Assembly (NCBI GenBank): GCA_963810915.1
Contig: CAWEPH010000005.1
Location: 62,001 to 126,000, forward strand
Length of the DNA: 64,000 nucleotides
Origin: JAOUEA01 sp963810915
Lineage (GTDB): Bacteria; Actinomycetota; UBA4738; HRBIN12
Reading direction: 5' to 3'
In this document: positions 9,139 to 17,619 of the stretch, piece by piece
Position numbering within the stretch: the first letter of the stretch is position 1
How the letters are laid out: each line of letters starts with the position of its first letter
Program-made: the position numbers and the translations under genes
The notes under the pieces: model-generated
Seen by the model: only the letters and a program-made list of their open reading frames with translations
Told to the model about the DNA's origin: nothing
Database searches by the model: none

Positions 9139-10494
9139 ATGGATCAACCCGGCGTCGCGTTCGCACGTGCCCAAGACGGTGCGTATCTCGCGTACCAAGT
9201 CTTCGGAGACGGTCCGATCGATCTGGTCTGGCAGGACGACTTCCTCGCGATCGTCGACGAATGGTGGGACTCGCCACCTGATCGGCTCATCTACGAAAGC
9301 CTCGCCGAGTTCGCGCGCGTGATCGTGCACGACCGGCGCGGGATCGGTAGTTCGAGCCGTGAGGGCGGTCCGGCGAACCTCGAAACCCGCGTCTCCGACA
9401 CCCTCGCGGTCATGGACGCGGTCGGGGCGGAGCGACCCGTCGTGGGCGGCCTGCTGGAGGGCGGAGCGAGCCTGGCTCTCCTGGCTGCGACGCACCCGGA
9501 CCGCGTCCGGTCCCTGGTCTGGGTGCGACCCGTGCCCCGCGCGGCGGCGGCTCCCGACTACCCATGGGGGGCGAGCCCGGAATACGTGGAGCTGGATCAA
9601 GCACTCACCAAGGAGTGGGGGACCGAGGCGTACGCGCGTGGCTTCATGGAACTGAACGCCGACGCCATGGAGGGGCCCTGGTCGACCGAGCGATACGTGT
9701 CCCACCTTGCTCGCCTGACGCGTCGAACGTGCACCCCCGAAGTCGCGGAGCAGCTCAACCGCATCTGGTACGAGACCGACATCCGCGGCATCCTGCCATC
9801 CATCCAGGTCCCGACCCTCCTCATCGTCGACCAGGAGGGTTCGGAGGGCCCCTACATGCAGCTCGGGGGGATCGGCGCGCACGTGGCCTCGCTGATGCCG
9901 CACGCTCGGGTCGAGCCCTATGTGCCGATGGACGAGGCCGGGGTTGCCACCCGAGCGATGCAGGACTCCATCCGCCGGTTCGTCGGGGCTGAGCGACGCC
10001 CCGGAGCCCTGGACTCGGTGCTGGCGACCGTGCTCTTCACCGACATCGTCGACTCGACGAAACGGAGCGCCGAACTGGGTGACCGGGACTGGAGCGCGGT
10101 GCGCAGACGACACGACGACATCGTCCGTGCCGAGCTCGAGCTCCATCGCGGTCGGGAGGTGAAGACCATGGGCGACGGGTTCCTCGCGACGTTCGAGGGC
10201 CCGGCGCGCGGCGTGCATTGCGCGCGCGCGATCGCCGAGGAGATCCGCCCGCTCGGGATCGAGGTTCGTGCGGGCCTCCACACCGGCGAGATCGACCTGG
10301 AGGGCGACGACATCGCCGGCATCGCGGTCGCGATCGGCGCGCGCATCGGCGCGATGGCGGGTCCCTCGGAGGTGTGGGTCTCACGGACCGTGAAGGACCT
10401 CACCGCGGGCAGCGGGCTCACGTTCGTCGATGCCGGCGAGCACGAGCTGAAGGGCGTCCCCGACCGCTGGCAGCTCTACCGCGTGACGACCTGA
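9139..10494 (+). CDS. Alpha/beta-hydrolase-like domain fused to class III nucleotide cyclase domain
   Basis: This protein is about 451 residues long. Residues 1-285 have an alpha/beta-hydrolase fold (HDRRGIGSS, then the nucleophile-elbow position, then VPTLLIVDQ). Residues 295-450 form a class III adenylate/guanylate cyclase domain. The cyclase half keeps both metal aspartates (VLFTDIVDST and MGDGF) and the adenine-selecting Lys (VKTMGDG). The usual transition-state Asn or His before IxAR appears to be Ala (AVAIGARIG). The elbow reads GGLLEGG where relatives have GxSEGG, so the nucleophilic Ser is missing and the hydrolase half is probably a sensor. The ATG at 9139 gives the family N-terminus; the open frame upstream is not needed. 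Confidence 0.85.
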   Translation: MDQPGVAFARAQDGAYLAYQVFGDGPIDLVWQDDFLAIVDEWWDSPPDRLIYESLAEFARVIVHDRRGIGSSSREGGPANLETRVSDTLAVMDAVGAERPVVGGLLEGGASLALLAATHPDRVRSLVWVRPVPRAAAAPDYPWGASPEYVELDQALTKEWGTEAYARGFMELNADAMEGPWSTERYVSHLARLTRRTCTPEVAEQLNRIWYETDIRGILPSIQVPTLLIVDQEGSEGPYMQLGGIGAHVASLMPHARVEPYVPMDEAGVATRAMQDSIRRFVGAERRPGALDSVLATVLFTDIVDSTKRSAELGDRDWSAVRRRHDDIVRAELELHRGREVKTMGDGFLATFEGPARGVHCARAIAEEIRPLGIEVRAGLHTGEIDLEGDDIAGIAVAIGARIGAMAGPSEVWVSRTVKDLTAGSGLTFVDAGEHELKGVPDRWQLYRVTT

Positions 10495-10535
10495 TCGCGC
10501 CAACGAACCGGAGGTGGTCGAGCTAGGCTCCAACC

Positions 10536-11007
10536 ATGACGAACGATCCGATCCTCGTCGCCGCGCGGGAGAACATCGGTGGATCGTTGAGCGAGATCCG
10601 CAAGGCCGTCGCCGCGCTCACCGTCCACCAGCTCAACGCGCGTCCCGCGGGTGAGGGTTCGAATCCGCTCGGCGTGATCGCGATCCACGCGCTCGGCAGC
10701 ACGCGGTCCTGGCTCGCGCTCGCGACGGGTGCGCCGCTTCCTCCCCGAGATCGGCCGGCCGAGTTCCGCACGGTCGTCGAAGACGCCGAGGCCTTCGTGG
10801 GAGAGGTCGACAAGCGGATCGCCGCGATCTTGGCCTTGATCGAAACCGCCGAGCCGTTCGACCCTTCGCGGACCGGGGTCGCAACCTGGACCGGCGCCAG
10901 CGCCAAGCGAGCCCGTCACGGCCGCGTGGGCACTGCAACACGCGCTGACGCACCTCGGCGAGCACGTCGGCCACGCGCAGCTCACGCGCCAGCTGCTCGA
11001 GACGTAG
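10536..11007 (+). CDS. DinB-family protein, frameshifted
   Basis: This is a small four-helix DinB/YfiT-type protein, a family of metal-binding, often thiol-dependent transferases. The first frame gives SLSEIRKAVAALTVHQLNAR and LGVIAIHALGSTRSW. Removing one extra C near 10908 continues EPVTAAWALQHALTHLGEH, with the second metal-site histidines, to a stop at 11005-11007. The restored length is about 156 residues. The His pattern (H in VIAIHALGS, HxxxHxGEH-like near the end) fits DinB. It follows the cyclase gene by about 40 bases on the same strand. Confidence 0.78.
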
Positions 11008-11120
11008 CCCGGGCCCTCGGCCCCGCTGCGCCCGCCGTCGAACGCCATCCCTCGATGACGGTCAGGATGACGGCGGGATCTCGACCGCGCGGTCGTGGTG
11101 CACCGAGCCTCTTGACCCCG

Positions 11121-11414
11121 TCACGAAGGCAACGGGGCCGGCCTCGCCCGACCGTCGCGTGAACCCAGGGCGATGAGCAGGATGGCAGCCCCGATGCTCG
11201 CGACGACGATCGCGACCCGCAGCGCGACGTACTCGCTCGTGCATGACGCGACCGGCGGACCACAGGGCGCACTTCCCGGTACGGGAGTGGGGCAGGCGGG
11301 CATGTTCGTCACGCACGTCATCGGATCCCATGCGAGGGCTACCGCTAGGCCGACGACGGCCAACCCCAGCCCGAGGAACCGCAGGAACCAAGCACGGGAC
11401 ACCTGGCCCAGCAT
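11121..11414 (-). CDS. Small two-span membrane protein
   Basis: This 97-residue protein has hydrophobic helices at about residues 9-28 (FLRFLGLGLAVVGLAVAL) and 66-84 (ALRVAIVVASIGAAILLIAL). They flank a short loop with four cysteines (C-x10 or so spacing) that could form disulfides outside the cell. No family is recognised. The hydrophobic pattern and the loop composition make it more convincing than the overlapping frames. Its start codon is near the start of a small plus-strand frame at 11432. Confidence 0.55.
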   Translation of the reverse strand: MLGQVSRAWFLRFLGLGLAVVGLAVALAWDPMTCVTNMPACPTPVPGSAPCGPPVASCTSEYVALRVAIVVASIGAAILLIALGSRDGRARPAPLPS

Positions 11415-11431
11415 GATGCGAAGCTTGGATC

Positions 11432-11674
11432 GTGTCGATGCCGGGGAAGGGTGAGGGACCGTTCCAGTTCCCGTTCAGCAGCGCGTGGCGCGCGTCGCGC
11501 GCAGGGATGGCGTTCACCCTCGAGAGACAGCGAGGCGCATCCACGGTATGGGAGTCGGACGGCTGGTTCGACTCCCGAGGGGAAGCGAAGCGCGCGATGC
11601 GCGATCTCGCGCGGCGCCACCCCGAGGACCGGTTCCGGATCCGCATGGCCGAGCGCCCGACGGCGGACCGGTAG
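11432..11674 (+). CDS. Hypothetical small protein
   Basis: An 80-residue reading frame whose C-terminal part (ASTVWESDGWFDSRGEAKR, ending RFRIRMAERPTADR) looks like a compact soluble domain. The N-terminal 25 residues are poor in pattern, and an internal ATG near 11507 is an alternative start. No family is recognised. It ends 34 bases before the outer tRNA-Leu fragment at 11709, so it lies at the edge of the putative island. It may be spurious. Confidence 0.35.
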   Translation: MSMPGKGEGPFQFPFSSAWRASRAGMAFTLERQRGASTVWESDGWFDSRGEAKRAMRDLARRHPEDRFRIRMAERPTADR

Positions 11675-11708
11675 GCGGAACACGGCAGACGTTGGCTAGG
11701 GTGGCACG

Positions 11709-11760
11709 GTGGGCGAGGGGGAGTTGAACCCCCACGTCCTTTCGGACGCAGGAACCTGAA
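11709..11760 (-). repeat. Truncated tRNA-Leu 3' fragment (att-like copy A)
   Basis: These 52 bases match the 3' part of the tRNA-Leu gene at 16318-16404, from the anticodon loop to the end of the acceptor stem. They differ by one missing G in the G run and one A-to-G change (GACGCAGG versus GACACAGG). The 5' half of the tRNA is absent, so it cannot fold as a tRNA. I infer the outermost attachment-site remnant of an integration event into tRNA-Leu. Confidence 0.8.
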
Positions 11761-11859
11761 GTGTGGGACTGGATGGTCGTCGGCGGCCGATGACGGACAG
11801 CTCAGGTCAACGCACGGGTACGGAAGCCGTCAAGGTGGCCATCGATGACCTCGGTGTCC

Positions 11860-12621
11860 CTAGACGCTCTTGCGGTGGTAGGTGGTCATCGCGAGGGCGT
11901 AGGCGGCGATGAGGATACCGACGCACCAGGCGAGGGCGATCCAGATGTCGGTGCTGACCGGCTGCTGTGTGTACAGGTCTCGGATCCCGTTGACGATGGG
12001 CGTCACCGGCTGGTTCTCGGCGAAGGCGCGCACCGGGCCGGGCATGGTTTCGGTGAGGACGAACGCCGAGCTGATGAACGGCAGGAAGATGAGCGGGTAG
12101 GAGAACGCGCTTGCGCCGTCCACGGTCTTTGCGGACAGGCCTGCGATGACGGCGAGCCACGTCAACGCGAGGGTGAACAGGATCAGGATACCGGCGACCG
12201 CGAGCCACGCCAGCACTCCCGCCCCCGAGCGGAAGCCCATCAGGAGGGCGACGAGCACGACGATCACGAGCGAGATCAGCGTGGCGACCAGCGAGGTCAG
12301 CACGTGCGCCCACAGCACGGACGACCGAGCGATCGGCATGGATTGGAAGCGCTCGAAGATGCCGCTCTTCATATCCATGAAGAGCCGGAAGGCGGTGTAG
12401 GAGATGCTCGAAGCGATCGTGATGAGCAGGATGCCGGGCAGCAGGTAGTTCACGTACGAGTCCGGCCCTGCGTTGATCGCGCCGCCGAACACGTAGACGA
12501 ACAGCAGCATGAAGGCGATCGGCATGATCATGGTCGTGATGATGGTGTCCGGGCTGCGCGTGATGTGGCGCAGTGATCGTCCTGTCAGGACGGCGGTATT
12601 GCCGAAGAAATGTTTGGTCAT
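11860..12621 (-). CDS. ABC-2 type permease (DrrB-like)
   Basis: This 253-residue membrane protein has six predicted spans and the ABC-2 permease pattern, including PDTIITTMIMPIAFMLLFVY near residue 24 and QPVTPIVNGIRDLY near residue 205. It is the membrane subunit of a daunorubicin-resistance-type exporter. It lies 9 bases after the ATPase gene in the PadR/DUF1048/ATPase/permease cassette. Such cassettes usually export drugs or natural products and are repressed by the PadR protein. The cassette sits between two tRNA-Leu fragments, suggesting it was acquired. Confidence 0.88.
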   Translation of the reverse strand: MTKHFFGNTAVLTGRSLRHITRSPDTIITTMIMPIAFMLLFVYVFGGAINAGPDSYVNYLLPGILLITIASSISYTAFRLFMDMKSGIFERFQSMPIARSSVLWAHVLTSLVATLISLVIVVLVALLMGFRSGAGVLAWLAVAGILILFTLALTWLAVIAGLSAKTVDGASAFSYPLIFLPFISSAFVLTETMPGPVRAFAENQPVTPIVNGIRDLYTQQPVSTDIWIALAWCVGILIAAYALAMTTYHRKSV

Positions 12622-12630
12622 CGCTCTTCC

Positions 12631-13440
12631 TTACTCGTCGGTCCCGATGCCGCCGTCATCGCCAGCGTCGCCGTGCTTGCCGCCGGCACCGACGATGGCA
12701 AGGAAGACGTCCTCAAGGGTCGGCTGCTTCTCGACGTACTCGACCTTGGCAGGCGGGAGGAGCTGCTTCAGTTCGGCGAGCGTGCCGTTCGCGATGATCC
12801 GTCCCTCGTGGAGGATCGCGATCCGGTCGGCGAGCTGTTCGGCCTCGTCCAGATACTGCGTGGTGAGCAGCACCGTCGTGCCCTGCCCGGCGAGCTCTTT
12901 GACGCTCTTCCAAACTTCGACGCGAGATTGTGGGTCGAGCCCGGCGGTCGGTTCGTCCAGAAAGATCACCGGCGGAGCCCCGATGAGGCTCATGGCGATG
13001 TCCAGGCGGCGGCGCATGCCTCCGGAGTACGTCGACACCCTCCGCTCAGCCGCGTCGATGAGCAGGAAGCGGGCCAGCAGCTCATCCGCGATCCGGCCGG
13101 GGCCCTTCACGTAGCGCAGCCGGGCTATGAGGACCAGGTTCTCGCGCCCGGTGAGGATCTCGTCCACGGCGGCGAACTGTCCGGTGAGGCTGATGGACTC
13201 CCGCACGTCCGCCGGTTGGGTGGCGATGTCGAAGCCATTGACCGTTGCCGTCCCCGCCTCGGGCTTGAGCAGCGTAGAGAGGATCTTCACCACCGTGGTC
13301 TTGCCTGCACCGTTGGAGCCGAGCAGGGCGAAGATGCTGCCCCGCGCCACGTCGAAGTCCACGCCGCGCAGCACGCGCAGCTCCCCGTACGACTTCTCAA
13401 GACCCTGCACGTGCAACGCCTCGACGGGCCGGGCTGTCAT
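12631..13440 (-). CDS. ABC transporter ATP-binding protein (DrrA-like)
   Basis: This protein of about 269 residues has Walker A GSNGAGKTTVVK, signature YSGGMRRRLDIA, Walker B VIFLDEPTAGLD and H-loop LLTTQYLDEAEQL. Gln in place of the switch His (TTQY) is normal for DrrA relatives. The family C-terminal extension is present (PTLEDVFLAIVG). I use the ATG at 13440 (MTARPVEALHV), which overlaps the stop of the DUF1048 gene (ATGA). It energises the permease at 11860-12621. Confidence 0.9.
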   Translation of the reverse strand: MTARPVEALHVQGLEKSYGELRVLRGVDFDVARGSIFALLGSNGAGKTTVVKILSTLLKPEAGTATVNGFDIATQPADVRESISLTGQFAAVDEILTGRENLVLIARLRYVKGPGRIADELLARFLLIDAAERRVSTYSGGMRRRLDIAMSLIGAPPVIFLDEPTAGLDPQSRVEVWKSVKELAGQGTTVLLTTQYLDEAEQLADRIAILHEGRIIANGTLAELKQLLPPAKVEYVEKQPTLEDVFLAIVGAGGKHGDAGDDGGIGTDE

Positions 13441-13823
13441 CGCGATGCTCCTTGGTCTCCGGAGCCCTCTGCCTCGGCGCTCTCGATGGCTCTGGTCAGC
13501 CGTTCCCGCTCCCGGGTGACGTACCCGCCCTTCGCGTAGTTCGCGACGAGCGCCTCCACGAACTCGACCGGGTCGTCTCCGACGATTTCGTGGATCGGCG
13601 TTCCGTCCGCCGCGGCCCGCTCGAACAGGTCGGCGACGTCTTCCAACAACGAAGCGGCGCTGTCGGCATCCATCGGCCCGAAGAACATGAGGTACCGCTC
13701 GATCGCATCGACCGCGTTTCGATAGTTCGGGGGAAGCTGTCGAACGCGCGCCTTGTACGCCCGCCACCGCCGCTTGGGGCCGATCACCTTTGAGACGAAA
13801 CCGCCCGTTTCCCTGTCAGACAT
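13437..13823 (-). CDS. DUF1048-family protein
   Basis: A 128-residue soluble protein of the DUF1048 family (KRRWRAYKARVRQLPPNYR, then AADGTPIHEIVGDDPVEFV). This family is usually encoded next to a PadR repressor and an ABC-2 transporter, and the order here is the same. Its biochemical role is unknown. It starts 3 bases downstream of the PadR stop and overlaps the ATPase start by 4 bases, so the cassette is translated as a unit. Confidence 0.75.
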   Translation of the reverse strand: MSDRETGGFVSKVIGPKRRWRAYKARVRQLPPNYRNAVDAIERYLMFFGPMDADSAASLLEDVADLFERAAADGTPIHEIVGDDPVEFVEALVANYAKGGYVTRERERLTRAIESAEAEGSGDQGASR

Positions 13824-13826
13824 TGG

Positions 13827-14156
13827 TCATCTGCCTCCTTCATGGAGCTGTTCCAGTCGTGCTGCGAGAAAGCTCCAGGTCTTCCAGAAGTCTTCGAGAT
13901 AGGCATGTCCCTGAGCGTTGAGGGAGTACACCTTGCGTGGCGGCCCCTTCTCGGAGGGGACCTTCTCCACGTCGACGAGGCCGCGCTGCTCGACCCTGAT
14001 GAGCAGCGCGTAGACGGTCCCTTCGGCGATGTCCGAGAAGCCTTTCTCACGCAGCCACGCCGTGATCTCGTAGCCGTAGGCGGGTCGGCTGGACAGGATC
14101 GCGAGGACGATGCCCTCCAAGGTCCCCTTGAGCATCTCCGTCACCTGCTTGCCCAC
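13827..14156 (-). CDS. PadR-family transcriptional regulator
   Basis: A 109-residue winged-helix repressor of the short PadR subfamily 2. Its N-terminal helix and wing carry ILSSRPAYGYEITAWL and EGTVYALLIRVEQRG, followed by the wing RKVYSLNAQGHAYL and a C-terminal dimerisation helix. It heads the operon padR-DUF1048-ATPase-permease. The promoter upstream has a near-consensus -10 box inside an inverted repeat (14192-14206). This suggests autorepression relieved by a transported compound. Confidence 0.92.
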   Translation of the reverse strand: MGKQVTEMLKGTLEGIVLAILSSRPAYGYEITAWLREKGFSDIAEGTVYALLIRVEQRGLVDVEKVPSEKGPPRKVYSLNAQGHAYLEDFWKTWSFLAARLEQLHEGGR

Positions 14157-14191
14157 CGAACGGCTCCTCCAACCTACTCAGCGTCACTGAC

Positions 14192-14228
14192 TACTGCTAC
14201 ATAGTAACGCTAAATAGCCGAGGTTCAA
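14192..14228 (-). promoter_or_regulatory. Promoter and candidate PadR operator
   Basis: Read on the minus strand, TTGAAC (14228-14223) and TACTAT (14206-14201) are separated by 16 bases, close to the housekeeping sigma consensus. The inverted repeat TACT-N7-AGTA at 14192-14206 covers the -10 element. A repressor bound there would block RNA polymerase. It lies about 36-50 bases upstream of the PadR start codon. The operator assignment is inference from position and symmetry. Confidence 0.65.
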
Positions 14229-14363
14229 CCGGGCCTGCGCGACGCAGGGAAACGGCGATCGGACATCGCGGACGGGCGGTCACGGCCGCCAACGGCGTCA
14301 TCGATCACCGCGTGGTCACGACGAGACGTTGCGGCGAGACCTCGGCGTCGCACGCCGCTGGGA

Positions 14364-14416
14364 GTGGGCGAGGGGGGAGTTGAACCCCCACGTCCTTTCG
14401 GACACAGGAACCTGAA
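14364..14416 (-). repeat. Truncated tRNA-Leu 3' fragment (att-like copy B)
   Basis: These 53 bases are identical to the 3' part of tRNA-Leu (16320-16372). The match starts at the anticodon loop and ends at the discriminator base plus one. Sequence diverges completely on both sides. This is the middle of three tandem copies in the same orientation and separates the delta-60 gene from the efflux cassette. It looks like an attR/attB-type junction left by integration into tRNA-Leu. Confidence 0.85.
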
Positions 14417-14428
14417 GCGCGTGCCCGC

Positions 14429-14467
14429 GCGGCCGATGGCGGCCAATCATGGACATCTGCGGCCACT
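14429..14467. repeat. Phased GCGGCCNNT repeats beside att copy B
   Basis: Three 9-mers, GCGGCCGAT (14429), GCGGCCAAT (14439) and GCGGCCACT (14459), start 10 and 20 bases apart, on one face of the helix. A further GGCCAT follows at 14493. They lie 12 bases inside the att-like junction, where tyrosine recombinases have arm-type sites. This is pattern-based inference. The remaining bases from 14468 to 14620 hold no gene I can support. Confidence 0.45.
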
Positions 14468-14620
14468 TCGCGCGTGCTCCTCAAGTCCGTTTGGCCATAC
14501 CTGACCATCGCCAACCGTCGTTTGCTCGACGGCGCGTCACCACGGTGGTCACCATGCCTTCGACGATGGTCGCGCTGCCCAGTGCGACGCGAAGGGCACA
14601 CGCTCGCGCTCGGCTAGGCC

Positions 14621-16048
14621 TCAGGAGGGCCGGAAGCGAGCCATGACGAAGCTCGACAGGCACCCGCCGCCGCCGATCGCGACGATCCTGCCGTCTGGCT
14701 GGATCGCCAGGCCGGTCCACGCGCCGCTAGCGCACCGAGGCCTCTTGCCGAAGCGGGTCCGCACCCGCCCGTCGTTGCCGAACGTCGTGTCCAGCCGTCC
14801 CCTGGTCCGGTACCGGGCGAGCGTGAAGTGGATGTCCGCAGAGCCGGTCGCCCCGGCCGCGACGATCTTGCCGTCGGTCTGGATGGCGACGCCACCCCAC
14901 ATCCAGTCGGCCTCCCCCTCCTTGGCGCGGAAGATCGTCACTACCCGGCCGTCGCCCCCGAAGGTCTGGTCGAGCCTCCCGTTCGGGAGGTACCGCGCGA
15001 GCGCCCACCTGACGTCGTACGCCGCGGCGCAGACGGCGGTGCCGCCCTCTACGATCCTGCCGTCGGGCTGGAGCGCCAGGCCGAAGGACTCGCTCGCGCC
15101 CGTGCACCGGCCGCTGCGGAACCATGTCGTCACCTTCCCGTCCCGACCGAATGATTCGTCGAGCGTGCCGTCGATGTTGTAGCGCGCCAACACAGTTCGC
15201 GGACTGAGCTTGTCGGTGTCGACCATGAAGACGGCGCCGGTGCCCCCGGCCACGATCTTGCCATCCGGCTGCACGACGATGTCGTTGAGGTAGTCGAACT
15301 GAGGGGTGAAGTCTGTCTTGACCCTCCCGTTGTCGCTGAAGGTCGTGTCGAGCGTCCCGTCCGTCTCGTACCGGGCGAGAGCGAAGCCGCCGTCCGCGCG
15401 GCCGGCCGCCACGATCTTGCCGTCGGGCTCGAGAGCCAATGCCGTGACTTCGGCGGAGTGGCGCGCGGGGGTGCCGAAGTTCGTGATCACGGCGCCGTTG
15501 TCGCCGAACGTGGGATCCGGCGTGCCGTCGACGTTGTACCGGGCGAGAGCGAACGCCCACGGTCCATCGTCACCTGCCACCCAACTGCAGGACGTGAGGC
15601 CGGCGGCCACGATCCTCCCGTCACTCTGAACGACGACGGCCTTCGCGTCCTCGTAGCACTTCGTGCCGGGCTGGAAGATCGTCGATACGAACCCGTCGTC
15701 GCCGAAGGTGGGGTCGAGGGTGCCGTCGACATCGAACCGCGCGACGGCGAACCTCTGCCGCGTCCACTCCGGGTTGACCGGCACGGCACCGGCGACCACG
15801 ATCTTCCCGTCGGTCTGGAACGCGATTCCGTTCCCGCCTCTGCTGGAACCGAACGGAAGGACGGCCACACGGCCGCCGACGCCGAAGGACGGATCGAGGT
15901 CGCCACCGGCAGCAGCCACAGACGGGGCCACGGCGACCGAGGCTGCCATCACCGCGGCAGCAACGAACGGCACCAGCCACCCCCCCGGACGGCGGGAGTG
16001 GGTCCTCGGGGCACTTCCACGCATCCTGCTCACCCCTTCTTGACGCAT
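14621..16048 (-). CDS. Secreted delta-60 repeat protein
   Basis: This 475-residue protein has an N-terminal signal region (basic start, then LVPFVAAAVMAASVAVA, cleavage after about ...VAAA) and seven delta-60 repeats. Each repeat has the form D(P/T)TFG-x-DG-x-V, QPDGKIVVAG and FALARYN-x-DGTL. Seven such units suggest a seven-bladed beta-propeller. The function of these proteins is mostly unknown; an extracellular binding role is possible. It lies alone between tRNA-Leu and its fragment copy B, so it may be the cargo of an integrated element. A second seven-repeat paralogue lies at 32345-33610. A start at the second Met (residue 9) is possible. Confidence 0.85.
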   Translation of the reverse strand: MRQEGVSRMRGSAPRTHSRRPGGWLVPFVAAAVMAASVAVAPSVAAAGGDLDPSFGVGGRVAVLPFGSSRGGNGIAFQTDGKIVVAGAVPVNPEWTRQRFAVARFDVDGTLDPTFGDDGFVSTIFQPGTKCYEDAKAVVVQSDGRIVAAGLTSCSWVAGDDGPWAFALARYNVDGTPDPTFGDNGAVITNFGTPARHSAEVTALALEPDGKIVAAGRADGGFALARYETDGTLDTTFSDNGRVKTDFTPQFDYLNDIVVQPDGKIVAGGTGAVFMVDTDKLSPRTVLARYNIDGTLDESFGRDGKVTTWFRSGRCTGASESFGLALQPDGRIVEGGTAVCAAAYDVRWALARYLPNGRLDQTFGGDGRVVTIFRAKEGEADWMWGGVAIQTDGKIVAAGATGSADIHFTLARYRTRGRLDTTFGNDGRVRTRFGKRPRCASGAWTGLAIQPDGRIVAIGGGGCLSSFVMARFRPS

Positions 16049-16317
16049 GTAACGCCGGGCCTCCAGCCCTCACGTTCATGCTCACGCCTGGCGCTGGATC
16101 CGACGAGGACCGAGGGCCCCCTGGGGCGTGGGCCTCATGCTCGTCCCGGTCGCGGACGACGCCGTTCGGGAGGCGAGCTCCCGCCAGGACGGTTGCGAAC
16201 GGAGTGAGTGAGGGGCGGGCATGATGGCACCCGCGGGCGACGTCGCCCTGTTCGCCCTCGAGATCTTGGCGACCGCGTGCGCTCGAAGCCCTGCGGAACT
16301 CGTCGCCGCACATCGGA

Positions 16318-16404
<87 letters not shown>

Positions 16405-16523
16405 GAGTGGAAGCCACGCGATGGTAGCAACCGCCGGGACCGGAGGGCGTCCCCCGGACAGGGGCCGGCGAACCCCCCATCCGAGCGATGTACCCGGAAT
16501 CGGGTAGCCCGCATCATGGCTGC

Positions 16524-16883
16524 ATGCAGGTGCGATCGCATCCCCACCTCGAGCTCGACGCGTCCGTCCGGCGCGTGATGCTCGTGTGCGCCGTCGGTCT
16601 CGCGGCGTGGGCCGTCGCCGGCGCCCTCGGCGTGCTCAGTGGCTACGTGGCGCTGCCGGGCACCGCCACCCTGGAGTTGCTCCTCGCGGTCGCGGTGCTG
16701 ATCTCCGCGCGACGGATGTACTGGCAGTCGTGCGAGCGGCGCTGGCGGCGGCTCCCCCACGAGGCCCGCTTCGGCTACGCGAACCCTCTGCGGGGAAGGG
16801 CCCGATCCGACGAGTTCATCGCGATCATCGAGGACGACATCGAGGTCGAGGCAACCACAGGTTCGTCACATCCCCGCAGGTAG
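16524..16883 (+). CDS. Small membrane protein
   Basis: A 119-residue protein with two hydrophobic helices at about residues 18-40 (RVMLVCAVGLAAWAVAGALG) and 45-62 (LPGTATLELLLAVAVLISA). A basic and then acidic cytoplasmic tail follows. No family is recognised. I prefer the ATG at 16524 (MQVRSHPHLELD) over the upstream in-frame ATG at 16488. It lies between tRNA-Leu and the fhaA operon on the same strand as fhaA, 48 bases upstream of it. Confidence 0.6.
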   Translation: MQVRSHPHLELDASVRRVMLVCAVGLAAWAVAGALGVLSGYVALPGTATLELLLAVAVLISARRMYWQSCERRWRRLPHEARFGYANPLRGRARSDEFIAIIEDDIEVEATTGSSHPRR

Positions 16884-16931
16884 GATGAGCGCGGGGAGCG
16901 CGCGACCGACCCACGCGCGCGCGACGCGCCA

Positions 16932-17619
16932 GTGCCGAACCTCCGTGATTTCGAACGACGCCTGGGTGGCCTCGTCGAGGGCCTCTTCTCCAAGACCTTC
17001 CGCAGCGGCGTCCAGCCGGTGGAGCTCGCGAAGCGGCTGATCAAGGAGATGGACACCGGCCGCACGGTCGGCGTGAGCGAGATCTGGGCGCCCAACCACT
17101 TCGCGTTCTACCTCTCCTCCGACGATGCGTCGCGCCTCGAGCAGGCCGAGGCGGCGATCGCGGGCGAGCTCAAGACCGTCGTGCGCGAGAACGCATCGGA
17201 ACGCGGCTGGGGACTGGTGGGACCCGCCCGAGATCGAGTTCTTCATGGACGAGAAGCTGAAGAAGGGCGACTTCGTCTGCGAGGCCACGCTGGTCGAGGG
17301 CCCGGAGAAGGTCGCCCCGGCGGCGCCGTCCGCAGCCGGGACGCTCGTCGTGCACGAGGAGGGTCAGGAGCGGCAGATCGCTCTCAACCAGGAGGTCGTG
17401 ACGATCGGCCGGCTCCCCGACTGCGAGGTCGTGCTGAAGGACAAGGGCGCCTCGCGCCGGCACGCGCAGATCAAGCTGAAGGACGGGACGGCCACGCTCA
17501 CCGACCTGGGCTCCACCAACGGCACGCGCCTGAACGGCCAGGTCGTGCAGTCGCGCGCGTTGGAGGACGGGGATCGCATCACGATCGGCTCCACCGTCCT
17601 GGAGTTCCGGAGGGCGTAG
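16932..17619 (+). CDS. fhaA: FhaA-type protein (DUF3662 plus FHA domain), frameshifted
   Basis: This cytoplasmic phosphothreonine-binding scaffold acts on PknB targets in cell-wall growth. The N-terminal DUF3662 domain is clear (LVEGLFSKTFRSGVQPVELA, then WAPNHFAFYLS). The C-terminal FHA domain (about residues 150-228) has the phosphothreonine-binding core GRLPDCEVVL, ASRRHAQI and DLGSTNGT. An extra G near 17226 shifts the frame; removing it reads GLVGPPEIEFFMDEKLKKGD. The long disordered linker of mycobacterial FhaA is short here, giving about 229 residues. The start is GTG. It opens a same-strand operon ending with pknB and the ThyX-like gene. Confidence 0.88.

Noticed and set aside
11709..14416. 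The two tRNA-Leu fragments as functional tRNA genes
   Set aside because: Both lack the 5' half (D-arm, 5' acceptor strand and 5' anticodon stem), so they cannot fold as tRNA.
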